Assembly: GCA_018398585.1 (NCBI GenBank)
Contig: JAGTTD010000012.1
Coordinates: 18,857,036-18,921,035, forward strand
Length of the DNA stretch: 64,000 nucleotides
Direction of reading: 5' to 3'
Origin: Simmondsia chinensis
Lineage: Eukaryota > Streptophyta > Magnoliopsida > Caryophyllales > Simmondsiaceae
In this document: piece by piece, positions 31,859 through 42,510 of the stretch
How the letters are laid out: every line of letters begins with the position of its first letter
Position numbering within the stretch: the stretch's first letter is position 1
The notes under the pieces: model-generated
What the model was told of the DNA's origin: nothing
The model's database searches: none
Seen by the model: only the letters and a program-made list of their open reading frames with translations
Translations under genes and position numbers: made by a program

Positions 31859-33850
31859 ATGGCTAAATTTACACCGCGTACGATTGGGGACCACTTCATT
31901 CCCCAAACGTATGTCACACCTGCTGGAGTGACGTTACCCGTCGTGGGTAACGTAAACTTCAAAATTATACCTGAGATCATCAACATGCTTCCTACTTTCT
32001 ATGGGAAGCTGATAGAGAGCCCATATGAGCGCCTTGATGAATTTATAGAAATTTGCGAAACTTGCTATTTTCAGGGTGTCTTAATTGATGCTGTTTGACT
32101 ACCTCTATTTCCATTCTCGCTGAAGGATGTAGCCAAGAGGTGGTTTCAATCCTTACCCAGGGGTGAAATCACCACTTGGAATGACCTCCAACAACGCTTT
32201 CTGGTCAAGTTTTTCCTCAAGCCAAAACGATGGCTATTAGGCGCGCTATAAATAATTTTGAGTAGAAGGACCAGGAGCAATTCCATGAAAGTTGGGACAG
32301 ATTCAAGGAACTTCTTAGAAGCTGTCCCACTATAGGTCACCCAAGTGGGCGCTTATTCAGAATTTCTATGATGGTCTTAGTGCTTCAAACAAACAAATGC
32401 TTAATGCTTCGTGCAGGGGAGCATTTAACCAACAAAACGAGGACGAGGCACGGACACTATTTGAGCGCCTCAGCGAATACTCTCTCGAACAAGCGTCTTC
32501 TATGAGGGTGGTTAGAGGAGGTATAAATGGTGTCTATGAATTAGCACCCAACGATAACATCAACCGTAGACTAGACGCCCTGAGTAGGAAGATGGATTAG
32601 ATTATGAACTTGCATGTGAATCCTACTAATGTGCGCATGGTCAATGCAGTTGAGTCATCAAGTGGAATTACTCCGTGTGACATTTGTTCAGGCGAGGACC
32701 ATTTTGTTCTTAATTGTTCATATGTATCACAATTCCCCGAATGCGTGCAGGAACATGTTAATGCAGCTCAAGGATATTCGGGAAACAGCGACCCATTTTC
32801 AAACTCCTATAATTCTGGGTGGCACGATCATCCGAACTTCTCGTGGAAGTAGGACGCCAATCAATATCAACCCACGAAACAGCAGGATCCCGGCTTTGTA
32901 GGAAACATGCACCCTCTTATTTTTCAGGGAGGGTATAGGTATGATGTTCGACCTCACTCTAATATTGCTCATAATGACCCTCCTCCTCCACCTAGGGGTG
33001 GCAATGGGGCGGGGCGGGTACCGGGGGTGTCTCCCCCATACCCGCACCCACCACCCAAATCTTATACCCGTACCCTCCCCATTACCCGCCACGGGAATGA
33101 AGTGGATACCCGTACCGGCCCCGGCGGGTACAAACTCATACCCGTACCCGCCCCGTACCCACTCTAATTTGCGTAGAAAATGATTATCTATACCGGGTCA
33201 TATTAATTATTTAATACTATTTTTAAAAAATCAATTATATTTTTTTATAACATTGATAAACAATTTGGGTTATTGAATTTAAACATGTATTTTTTTAATT
33301 TGAAGGTTAATTATGTATAAAATGAAGCGGGTATGGCGGGTATGAGGTGGAGTAGGGCGGGGCGGGTATAAAACTATACCCGTACCCGCCCCATACCCGT
33401 GACGGGTACGGGGCGTGTACACCGAACCCGTACCCACTACTCGTGGGTAGCGGGTTTTACTCGCCCCATTGCCATTCCTACCTCCACCTCTAGGATTTAT
33501 GTCACAGTCCGAGGAGCATATGCTCCACTTTATGGAGGATACCACACAACTGGTTCAGTCTCACTCGCTATCTATTGCCAAATTAGAGACCCAGATAGGA
33601 CAATTGACCTACACACTGCATAGGATAGAGGAAGGGAGGTTACCCTCCTCACCATTCACAAACTCCACAGGATCAAATAGTTCTGACCCTAGCTTGCTCA
33701 TTCATGAGCAAGCTCAGATTGTGTCAGTTTCAGGAGAGGAGAACCTTAGGGAAGTTGAGGTTGAAACTGAGAAGGATGTGACTCCTCCTCCCACTGCTGA
33801 TAGGGAGGGATCACAAGAAAGGGTTTTTGAACATGTTGTCCCTTTTCTTT
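31859..33850 (+). pseudogene. Gag of the gag-protease element (broken, MITE insert)
   Basis: From ATG 31859: MAKFTPRTIGDHFIPQTYVT, then INMLPTFYGKLIESPYERLD and FIEICETC of the retrotransposon gag domain; stop near 32096. Pieces continue at 32397-32600 and 32604-32852, the latter with the zinc knuckle CDICSGEDHFVLNC (CX2CX4HX4C). A hAT MITE interrupts at 32993-33480, after which the frame at 33469-33852 (MSQSEEHMLHFMEDTTQLVQ, then a Glu/Pro-rich stretch) resumes. Compare the equivalent at 62318-60930, which lacks the MITE. Confidence 0.8.
32993..33480. mobile_element. Non-autonomous hAT MITE with CCCGTACC subterminal repeats
   Basis: 488 bp; ends TAGGGGTGGCAATGGGGCGG and (minus) TAGGAATGGCAATGGGGCGA; perfect 8-bp target duplication CCTCCACC (32985-32992, 33481-33488). 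The sister element at 61190 has the uninterrupted site CCCTCCACCTCCAGG. Both subterminal regions are dense in CCCGTACCCGCCCC motifs, the middle is AT-rich. Distinct from the larger hAT at 25667 but with a similar layout. Confidence 0.93.
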
Positions 33851-34400
33851 AAGCCCTTATAGGACCGAAGAAGAAGGATGACCTAAAGAGGGCTGAGCTC
33901 AGAGATGTGTTTAAGGACGTGAAGATCAACTTGCCGTTGATTGAAGCTGTTAAACACATTCCTATGTATGCCAAGTTCCTCAAGGACCTTTGCACCAAAA
34001 AGAAGTGCCCACAAGCGCATATCCCGAAGAAGGTCCAGCTCATCGAGAAGGTGAGTAGTATTTTAGTATCAGGCGCCCCACTCAAGTTTCGAGACCCCGG
34101 GCCTTTTACAGTTTCATGCGTCTTAGGAGAGCATTACACTAGCAGAGCCTTGCTAGATCTAGGAGCAAGTGTAAACCTCATCCCTTACTCAGTTTTTTAG
34201 GAATTGGATATAGGAGACCTTAAGCCAACAAATTTTGCACTTCAGTTAGCTGATAGGACAGAACGAGTACCTCGTGGGGTAGTGGAAGATGTACTTGTCA
34301 AGAATGACAAGTTTGTCTTCCCTGTTGATTTTCTTGTCTTAGATTTAGACCTACTCCTTGGAAAAAGCACAATGCTCCTATTATTTTAGGTCGACCATTC
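33851..34400 (+). pseudogene. Aspartic protease region of the gag-protease element
   Basis: The frame at 33907-34200 reads FKDVKINLPLIEAVKHIPMY and VSSILVSGAPLKF, then SRALLDLGASVNLIPYSVF with the intact protease active-site motif D-L-G-A-S. A stop at 34198-34200 precedes the next stretch (GDLKPTNFALQLADRTERVP, FPVDFLVLDLD). The following GRPFLATADVV is in another frame. Processing of gag is the family role. Confidence 0.8.
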
Positions 34401-34865
34401 CTAGCTACGGCCGATGTTGTGATTCACTATAGGACGCGAGTGTTGGAGGTTTGTTTTGGAAACCTCAAGGGAAAATTGAAGGTCTTGAACTTTGTTCAAA
34501 ACCCTGAGTCTGAGGACGAGTTGGAATGCTACAGGGTTGATGATATTCACCCTTTAGTAGAGCCAAGTAAGCCCGATTCTACTAGACGTGATGATTGTAT
34601 TAGTGTCCCTGTCTGTGTCGATAGCTATGCTTCATTACCTACACCTGGTAGGATAGAGATTTGTGACCCTGATGTTGGTAATGTTTCCCTCCTTGATAGT
34701 CACGGGTCTCGAAACGCTGTTGGGTTTGGGGATCGTCCCCACTGGATCAACCTGAGTTCTATGGCAAACATTGCCTCGGATATTAGTCGATCTTGTGTTC
34801 TAAACTGCGTCTGGCTGAAGACGTTATACTTAGTGCTCTTGGGAGGCAACCCAACCTATCTTTAG
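34401..34865 (+). pseudogene. C-terminal remnant replacing RT and integrase
   Basis: A 148-codon frame (34419-34865) starting MIHYRTRVLEVCFGNLKGKL and including SEDELECYRVDDIHPLVEPS, homologous to the protease-RT linker of the Athila-like element. Instead of going on to RT it passes to a short tail ending LLGGNPTYL. The same arrangement occurs at 59903-60172, so the loss of RT to integrase is ancestral to the family. Confidence 0.7.
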
Positions 34866-36120
34866 TTTTGTTTTATTTTATTTATTATTTTGTTTTTTAG
34901 CATGAACTCTCTTTCAATTGCAAATCCTTTGTTATCCCTCCTATGATAATTTTGTTTCTCTTTTACTAAACACTTGTATGCTCTTTATTTCTAACACTAC
35001 TAACAAGTCTGTTTAGTATTCTGTCTTCTATGTCTTCGATTGTAGCTTGCTACCTCTGTCTTTATTCTTTGGATTTGCTCACCACATGTCGCTGAATATG
35101 TCACACCTCAGGTCGTCTCTTTCCTTTCCTTACTTGAATTTATTTTTGTGGATTTGCATTGAGGATAATGCAATGTTTGGGTTTGGGGATGGAAGATGAG
35201 AGCGAACTTCTGTTTGTCCTTTAAAGCTTCATTTGGCTTAAATTAGCTACGCTTTTACATGAATAAGTATAGAGTGGCTTATGACTTTTATTATAGACAC
35301 AAATTTGAGATGTATTATGATGATTAGAATATTTATGTAATGAGATTATTGTTGGATTCTACTTTTGAATCCGTATTTTTGTGTTTTAACTTGTTAGAGA
35401 AATTAATATTTTTTTACCCTTAATCTTGTGACATATCTTACTGTTTAGGTTGAAATAGCGGTAATAACCTTTGGAATTGGAATCCACCATTCTACTTCCA
35501 GCAATGTTGAAATCAATTTACTATCTCCTTATCTTGAGGATTCCCCTTAAAAAAGGGAAAAAAAAAGGAAAAAAAAAGTGACTTGTTGATTTTTGTAGCC
35601 CCTGTGTCTCGAGCAAGTAAGCCCGTAGGGGTATCTTAAAACCTGGTACCATGAGCCAACTGAGTCGGGAGCTGCCGGTCTAAAGCTCGCTTTAAGGGCC
35701 GCTGGGAAAGCATAAAAAGAATCAACCCTTGAGGTCGCTATAATAAACACTAATACCTAATAAAAAAGGGGCATGTGTTAACGGATTAGGCTATGAATTT
35801 TTTGGACTCGAGCCATTAGGTCCGTAGGGGTCTCTTAAAACCTCGTACCTTGAGTCGACTGGAATGGGAGTTGACGGCCGAAAACTCACTACATGGGTTT
35901 GAGGGAGACACGTCTGACTGTGGAAAAAAGAGAAAAAAAAAGGAAAAAGAGGGGGAAAAAAAGAGAAAAAAAGAGAAGTTTTTCTCGTTTCATTGTTGAA
36001 TTAGCGGTGAAAGGGTTAAGATAATTGATTCCTTTGTTTATTCTCTCTATTTCGCCTTAAACTTGGAGGATTTAAAATAAGACGAAGGGAAGAGGAGTTC
36101 GAAGTTCACTTACTAGTAAA
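34866..36120 (+). other. 3' non-coding region with a two-copy structured repeat
   Basis: Contains TGCATTGAGGATAATGCAAT (near 35155), the Athila-type 3' motif. Two related blocks of about 95 bp start at 35609 and 35806 (CTCGAG...CCGTAGGGGTATCTTAAAAC...). Both blocks are conserved in the sister element at 58810-59105. The junction with the inverted LTR is at about 36121. No polypurine tract is evident at it. Confidence 0.6.
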
Positions 36121-37624
36121 TTAAATGTGTGTTTTAAAACCGTCTACTCATAAGCGTACGAGATCGTCGTAGCTTTGTCGGGTATACGGGTCATATCCAT
36201 AGGGAATCGTATTAAGTTAGACTTAGTGATTAACGAGCAGTTTAAATTTTTGGGTTTTTGTTGTTTGAATAAATTGTTGGCTAAATTAATAAAACTGAAT
36301 ATAAAGTAAATGTGTCAATTCAATTGAGGTTAGTTTAGGGAGTGAATTTAGGGTAGCTTAACACATATCTCGTCATTATATTTTACTTAGGACGATGATT
36401 TGAAGGACTGAGGCTACAAGCTCTAAGGCTGAGTTAATATATAAATTAGGGCTTAGGGTAATGAACTAGTCTAAAGACGTAACCTATCTTAGTACCCTAA
36501 GTGTAGCATAGGTTATCTCATTAGCACTACTTAATTCCTTTTTTACTCCTAATTCAGTATTAATTTATATAAAAGATTGGGTTTAGGTTTGGGTACAACC
36601 TCAACCCTGACCACTCATGAAATCCTGTTATGTTATGGTCTAAGCTACAAGCACAATACTAATCACTTAAAAGTTGGAGTTCTAGTCATGGCTACAAGCA
36701 CACATACAAAAATACCCAACAATCATGAAGAACTCTCCACAGGGGTGCGAATATAACATAACTAAACCAATCGTCAAAAGTAGGATATAAATATGGGATA
36801 CGGGCGGCTACCCGCCCTTCGTCCCTCAACTAAGAATATTTACTCTTCCATGGGAGTTTTATACATTATAAAATATAAAAATGAAAACAATAATGGATAA
36901 AGCTAAAGATTTGAAGACTCCCCCAATTGATGTTGACGTGATCCTCGATTTTGATCCTTCCGGCACTCCGACCACCTGTGCTTCGGCATTTGAGAATTCC
37001 TTGGATCTCATAGGGACTTCGGGAGGAGAGGAGGAGAGGGGACTTGGCAAAAGATGTGAAATCAGATCTCCCCCTCTTAATATATAAGTGGGGCGTCCTT
37101 AGGGTACATCCCGTGCCATCCCCGATCGATCGGGAAAATTGGCAGATCTATCGGCCACAGTTTTCACAGCTTGCACAATTAACTTAAAACAGGTGTAGCT
37201 TTTTATTCATAAAGAGTTATGGGCCAAATCATATACCAAATTTAAGCTCTCAAAGAGATATATGTGACCCAAGTTGTTTCATAAGTATACTAGCAAATTA
37301 TTGGGTCATAGATACCCTTCTTTTAACCTTTTCCTCGTTTTGACCGATTGCCAAAATGCATGGTCAATCGATCCACGCGCCTAAGGATAGACTATTTTTG
37401 ACCTAATCTTGACCCAATGGGTACTTATTTTGTACACATGGTCGGGTTTCTCAAAGTAGTCTTCAATTATGCTTCGATTACGCTTCAATCTTCCACTTTT
37501 CAACCTTTGTTTGATCCGTTACACTCTAAGCCCAAATGTACCTAGATTACAACAAAAACGCACATGTAAAAGCCAAATATATTACAGGAATGAAAAATAA
37601 AATATGTAAATATAAGGCACATCA
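36121..37624 (-). repeat. Second LTR of the gag-protease element, inverted
   Basis: Reverse complement of LTR1: its U3 start (minus-strand TGATGTGCCTTATATTTACA) lies at 37624, the outer edge, and its U5 end faces the interior, lacking the last 10 bp (AAACACATCA). Landmarks such as the GGCGGGTAGCCGCC block (30925 forward, about 36783-36800 reversed) confirm the orientation. Confidence 0.9.
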
Positions 37625-38007
37625 GAAGGGTCATTTCCACTTTGGCTTGTCTTGCTTACATCATATTCAAGCCGAGTAGTTTCATTTTTTAGACTTAAGT
37701 CATCTCGAGTTTTGGGTCAATCGGGTTGGGTCACTTCGGACTTTTGAGCTATGGTGATTTCAGTAATTTTAAGTTCAAGTCATTCGAGTTGGGAGATTTC
37801 GAGGTTTGGGTCAAATTTTAGGTTGTGTCTAACTCTTTAGATTTTGAGTCATCTTTGCTTTGGGTCGATCAAGTCGGGTTATTTTGGGTTTCAGGTCAGT
37901 GAAGTTAATATGTAATTGGGCAGTGGAATAGTAATTCCAATTCCAGCACATGAACCAAACAACAGAATTGGAATTTTTGGCCCCGATTCCAGGCTCCAAA
38001 CATAGCC

Positions 38008-38697
38008 TTATATTTTTTAGTTTTTAAAGTCACATCCTAATGTAATATCATTGACATTCTGTTAGTTTTTGCTGAGTTTTTTAAAAATTATTTTAAATGT
38101 AAATTCGAATTTTCTAAAATTATTTTCATAAAAAAGTCAATTTTTAATTCATTAAAAAAAATGTTTTATTGAGTGTAGTTTGATAATTTCCTATTTATTT
38201 TAATGGAAAGTTAATGCTGTCAGCATTAGGTGCGAAAAATTTTAAAAAGTTTAGGTGTGACTTTAAAAAATTAGAAAAGTTAGATGATATTTTGAAACAG
38301 CACCTAAAATATAGGTAGCTTCAAGTAAAAAATTCCTAAGTTATATTCAAAATAATTTATATTTCCACCTATATATTTATTATATTACCAATATAGTTGT
38401 TTAATGATTTTATGAACTTGAAATGTACTATTAACAAGCTGTAACAATTATTGCATTTAAAAACCATGTATTAATTTGGACTTCTGGTCGGGTCATTTCA
38501 ACTTGGTGTTAAATTTTTTAAGATAATTTTACAGGTCGGATCGGGCCAGGTTGAATTTGCCACCTCTATTTATCATGTGCCATGGTCCTATGGTACTCCC
38601 TTAAGTTAGTATTAATACATCGAACTAAGTTTATCTATTTGCTTTAATTAAGGAATATGGTATCATTCCAATAAAGTGATGATTACAACTTACAAAC
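38008..38697. other. AT-rich flank with a single hAT-like terminus
   Basis: No genes. A terminus reading TAGAGGTGGCAAATTCAACC on the minus strand ends at 38578, with CGGATCGGGCC-type subterminal sequence. Its partner end was not found, so the extent of this hAT-like element is unknown. Confidence 0.4.
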
Positions 38698-39277
38698 TAT
38701 GTGGGAAAAAGTGAACCAGGTCAATAAAGTCAACCACGGTACCAAACTTGGCGGCACCTGCACAACTCAGGACCAGTAATTACCGTAAGTCCATAACGGT
38801 GGTATCCTGGTGGCACTAAGAATAACGCCACTAGCCGTAGACCACGGTATCGCCAACCTATGGCTTATGCGATGTCCAGCACCGCTCACCTCTATCGCAC
38901 ACATAGGCAATTTGCACCTCTTGCCTCCTCCACCATAAGGTACCGCCCTACCACAGGCGTCGGTACCGCCAACGCTGCCAACCATCAGCACACGATACAT
39001 TTCCCATTACCGTCAGGCTCCGCCTACCACAAAGAACCACGGTACCGCCAATCCCAACTACCGCCTACCCTGCTACTGCCTGCCTTCACCAGCATTCACG
39101 GTGTGCACTATCCATCCTTCTACTATCATGCACAATCCGAGGCGGTACCACCCCCTAATCACTCAGGCGGTACCACCTCCTCTTCAACCAATCAGCTCCC
39201 TTCACTTCCACGTTATGCAAAGCTGGTACAACCCCAGCCCGGCAGTACCGCCCAGCACCAACCAGCTCCCTCTCTCC

Positions 39278-39285
39278 TATAAATA
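39278..39285 (+). promoter_or_regulatory. TATA box of the Tat-like LTR
   Basis: TATAAATA in TCTCCTATAAATACTAGCC, conserved at 50108-50115 in the 3' LTR; a good plant core promoter. Confidence 0.65.
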
Positions 39286-39427
39286 CTAGCCTCACGTCCT
39301 TCATTCAAGGCAGGCTGGTCCGGGCACCCTCACCTAATACTCTACCCCAGCCCCATAACACCTTTGCCCTCATCTAGACTGAGGCCTCTAGCCCCGCATA
39401 GGCCATCCACCCCGGGCCTTATGCCTT

Positions 39428-39930
39428 TGTTACGCTCGTGATTGAATCACAAGCATAAGCTAAGTAAATTTAGGATAGACTGAGAGTATGAGATGAGAAA
39501 GAAATGAATTGAGATGAGAAATTAGAGAATTAGGGATGAGAAATACAGAGAGTTCGATGAGAGAGAGAATTTGATCTCAAGTTGAGATTGTTTCATTGAA
39601 TTTGATTCAATGCTCTGAAAATTACACTCCTAGACTTACACAAGTAACCGACTCAAACAAAATATCTAACTATCCCAAAATTTTCTTCTAACTAACTCTA
39701 AAATATCTAACTATCCTAGCTTATGGCGCCAAGCCAAATGAGTTATTACAATTCAAGAGTAACACGCAGCATTAAGCCTAGAGCTAGAACATCATACTAA
39801 CAGCTACACTAAACCAACAGTAGCAGCCCACACTAATTAAAGCAATGGAAATACTGCTAAGGACATATACTAAACTATTGATTTAATCTAATAACAATTG
39901 TCATAAGCCCCACCTATAGGAATCATAACA
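39428..39930 (-). repeat. 3' LTR of the small LTR element
   Basis: Matches 41599-42147 but lacks about 45 bp (TACTTATAGGAAATACAAGC...) present there. On the minus strand it is preceded by the purine run AAGGGGAAGGGAA (39931-39943), the polypurine tract. Confidence 0.87.
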
Positions 39931-40277
39931 TTCCCTTCCCCTTGAAAACATTATTGTCCCCAAGACTGGAAGAGAGATCTTTGAAGAACACTTATTGATG
40001 TAGAGGTAGAAGTTGGAGGAGATCAACTTATTGAAATTTTGCAGTTACAAAAGACTTAAGCCTGAATCTGAATAAACTGGTCACATCTTGTTAATTCAGC
40101 AAATATGGATTTGACTCTTGTTCCTGCTCCTATTGCTGCGTTTCGATGTCTTGAACTCATCCGGAGGTCTTCCCAGATCAAACCAGATCAGCCAAACCCC
40201 AAAATTTAGTCCAAGGTACCACCAATTGCTATGGATGTAGCCCAAAACCTGATTTTTGAGGCTGAAATTCCAATCCT

Positions 40278-40680
40278 TTAGTGCACTGCCGCAACAAGGG
40301 AAGAAGAGTTTATCTCCTCCCAATTGAGAGGTGTCCCTTTGAAATATTGAAGGTGCTTGAAGACTATATGAAGGATCTTGAAGACTAGGAAGAAGATTGG
40401 AAACAATTGCAGCACAATTTTCCAGTTTGAACACTTCAAGTTCTTGCTAACAACTTGTTGTCTTAAGGAATGAGAATGAACTGCAGCCACAACTTCCAAC
40501 TGATTTTCCCACTGCCTAATTGGCTTTTGAAGTAGCACTCCAAGGTATTCAGGAGGTCTAACATTAGCTTGTATTTTGGGAAGATGTCCTTTGCTCTCAA
40601 CTTGACCCATACAAGCTTCTAACTTGTCCAATTCATTGTTGAACTCCTCTTCGTTGATCTGAACAACGAGTCCAATTCTC
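40278..40680 (-). pseudogene. Shifted continuation of the small LTR element ORF
   Basis: Open in the next phase after the 246-codon frame: NELDKLEACMGQVESKGHL, then PPEYLGVLLQKPIRQWENQL. The acidic, helical character continues that of the upstream frame, which suggests one protein before the frameshift. Function unknown. Confidence 0.45.
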
Positions 40681-41359
40681 TTTGATTAAGGTACCTATTG
40701 TTAGTTTTCTTTGTTGCATAAACACTAACTTCACTCATTTGATCGTGCTCTTTGATCGAGTTGTGCAACTCTCCAAACTGAAATGAATCGCTTGCTTGCA
40801 TTTGTATCAATTTATGTTGTGCAGGCTTTAAATCAGCAACAAGATCTTGAACTGAAACTGCTACTTTCAATTTGGGAAGTTGATCTTGCATTGTTGAAGG
40901 TTCCAACACTTCCTTAAACTGCCATGTGATCAGATTTTGCAAATCTTCCAATTGAACATGAGATTTCTCCACTGGAATCCGCGATTCTGCAGCAAAAACT
41001 TCTTGCGTGCATCTGGTTGGAGTGACTCTATCTTCATCTTGCGTCAACACTTGAGTAAACTGCAGAGGAACATCATTCTCAGCTACAGATTTCACTCGTT
41101 GCTCTTTCACTTGCTGAATTTGATCATTTCTCTTTTGGCCCAATCCTTGCACCAATTCCCTTTGTGATTGCAAAAATTGAGCCATCAATTCTTTCATTTG
41201 AATATTCAATTGACCATATGTAACTACCTCCTGCTCTGCTGCGATGCTAGTACCAGAATTCATGATTGATTCCTTGCTCATTGAATTTGTTTGTTCGCAC
41301 TCAGAATTAACAAATTCTGAGCTCAAAAGTAGAAGCTGAATATGATCAATGTATTGCAC
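40619..41359 (-). CDS. Gln/Glu-rich protein of the small LTR element, unknown
   Basis: A 246-codon frame, the longest uninterrupted one of the element. It starts MQYIDHIQLLLLSSEF and contains a probable coiled-coil stretch (MKELMAQFLQSQRELVQGLG) and LEDLQNLITWQFKEVLEP. No zinc knuckle, protease or RT motif. Its place after the primer site is where gag would be. The frame following it (from about 40670 down to 40278) overlaps in another phase and reads VVQINEEEFNNELDKLEACM, so the original product was probably longer and a frameshift near 40680 broke it. I do not recognise the family. Confidence 0.55.
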   Translation of the reverse strand: MQYIDHIQLLLLSSEFVNSECEQTNSMSKESIMNSGTSIAAEQEVVTYGQLNIQMKELMAQFLQSQRELVQGLGQKRNDQIQQVKEQRVKSVAENDVPLQFTQVLTQDEDRVTPTRCTQEVFAAESRIPVEKSHVQLEDLQNLITWQFKEVLEPSTMQDQLPKLKVAVSVQDLVADLKPAQHKLIQMQASDSFQFGELHNSIKEHDQMSEVSVYATKKTNNRYLNQRELDSLFRSTKRSSTMNWTS

Positions 41360-41584
41360 TTGTTCATGGTTCTGATTAAATCCAATTTAAACTGAATCCT
41401 GAGTTAAAATCAGCACCGAATCTTGTTTTTGTTGATTAAATTGTAGCTAGCATCAAAGCTTGACACAATACAAACTCAATTTAGTTAAATTTGATTCAAC
41501 TAAATCAAATGCAAAGCATCTAAAGTCTCTTGCACAACAACAACAATTTGATTTTGAATTTTTCTCGATTGGAAGCCAAACGAG

Positions 41585-41596
41585 GCTCTGATACCA
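41585..41596 (-). other. Primer binding site, tRNA-iMet type
   Basis: Minus-strand TGGTATCAGAGC, a perfect match to the usual initiator-tRNA primer site, 2 bp inside the LTR. Confidence 0.92.
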
Positions 41597-41598
41597 AT

Positions 41599-42147
41599 TG
41601 TTACTCTCGTGATTGAATCACAAGCGTAAGCTATGTAAATTTAGGATAGATTGAGAGTATTAGATGAGAAAGAAGTGAACTGAGATGAGAAATTAAAGAA
41701 TTAGGGTTGAAAAATAGAGAGAGTTAGATGAGAGAGAGAATTTGATCTCAAGTTGAGATTGTTTCATTGAATTTGATTCAATGCTCTGAAAATTACACTC
41801 AACTACTACTTATAGGAAATACAAGCAAAGTAATACAATGAACCTAGACTTACACAAGTAACTGACTCAAACAAAATATCTAACTATCCCAAAATATCTT
41901 CCAACTAACTCTAAAATATCTAACTAAATATTCTAGCTTATGGCGCCAAGCCAAATAAGTTATTACAATTCAAGAGTAACGCGTAGCATTAAGCCTAGAG
42001 CTAGAACATCATACTAACAGCTACACTCAACCAACAGTAGCAGCCCACACTAATTAAAGCTATGGAAATACTACTAAGGACATATACTAAACTATTGATT
42101 TATTCTAATTACAATTGTCATAAGCCCCACCTATAGGAATCATAACA
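41599..42147 (-). repeat. 5' LTR of the small LTR element
   Basis: 549 bp, TGTTACTCTCGTGATTGAAT to GGAATCATAACA in plus reading. Confidence 0.87.
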
Positions 42148-42493
42148 GCCTCACCATCTCCCCAAGAGACCTCACGTCTCTCCCTTTACTAGGATCCAGG
42201 TTTGCTCCCTCCTCTCTGCGGTTATCATCCGACGTGCCTCTTCCTCTCTACGAGCAGGCTTACGCCTACCAGGTATTACTTACTTTAAGCACATTCATTT
42301 ATTATTGCTATTACTTCTCCTACTGACTTAGGCATCCGAGGGGTCCCTCGTAATCCAAACCACTACGGGTCCCTCTGACGGGCTTGCTCGTTTTGCAAGA
42401 GAGCTCGGGTTAAGCGCGCCAGCAACTGCTTTCTTAAGTGAGGGTTGAGTCCCGCTCTCATCTAGAACCTAACCAAAAAATCCTTAAACAAAA

Positions 42494-42510
42494 GGCACCG
42501 TCTGTGGGAA
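42494..42510 (+). other. Primer binding site of the Tat-like element
   Basis: GGCACCGTCTGTGGGAA three bases after the LTR; one CpG-derived change from GGCGCCGTCTGTGGGAA, the form used by Tat/Ogre-type elements. Confidence 0.75.

Larger units (their letters stand above)
30117..37624 (+). mobile_element. Gag-protease Gypsy element with inverted LTRs
   Basis: LTR1 (30117-31626) reads forward; the second LTR (36121-37624) is the reverse complement of the same sequence. Between them lie a tRNA-Asp-type primer site, gag, protease and a 3' non-coding region, all plus strand. Reverse transcriptase, RNase H and integrase are absent. GAAGGG directly flanks both outer ends (30111-30116 and 37625-37630). 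A 488-bp hAT MITE sits in gag at 32993. The same family recurs at 57026-63993 with normal LTR orientation. Gag resembles that of the Athila-like element. Confidence 0.85.
29594..38007. mobile_element. Tourist-like element split by an LTR retrotransposon
   Basis: GGCTATGTTATGCACATGG at the left end and (minus) GGCTATGTTTGGAGCCTGG at the right end form an inverted pair, flanked by TTA at 29591-29593 and 38008-38010, the PIF/Harbinger target. Subterminal blocks are also directly repeated: GTAATTGGACAGCGGAATTA (about 29612) and GTAATTGGGCAGTGGAATAG (about 37911). Minus the insertion at 30117-37624 the element is about 0.9 kb, mostly GGGTCATTTTGGGTTT-like phrases, and has no transposase. Confidence 0.55.
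39428..42147 (-). mobile_element. Small non-autonomous LTR element nested in the Tat-like LTR
   Basis: A 2720-bp element with TGTTA...TAACA ends. LTRs 39428-39930 (3') and 41599-42147 (5') share nearly all sequence. The primer site on the minus strand is TGGTATCAGAGC, the tRNA-iMet type. Target duplication GCCTT/GCCTC (39423-39427, 42148-42152; one mismatch). The 1.67-kb interior has no pol and encodes an unrecognised Gln/Glu-rich protein. It may be a Copia- or Gypsy-dependent non-autonomous family; without pol the superfamily is open. Confidence 0.85.
38698..42490 (+). repeat. 5' LTR of the Tat-like element (interrupted)
   Basis: Parts 38698-39427 and 42148-42490 align with the 3' LTR at 49507-50595. 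The first base pair reads TA here against TG in the other copy. The U3 is rich in GGTACCGCC/GGCGGTACC motifs. Confidence 0.88.

Noticed and set aside
36859..37087. Short ORFs in the LTRs of the gag-protease family (also at 30650 and 57903)
   Set aside because: The frames resemble one another only because the LTRs do, and they are broken at different points; treated as LTR sequence.
38860..39282. A 140-codon Ser/Thr/Pro-rich ORF (also 49618-50112)
   Set aside because: Lies in the U3 of the Tat-like LTRs before the TATA box; the two LTR copies are not open over the same stretch.
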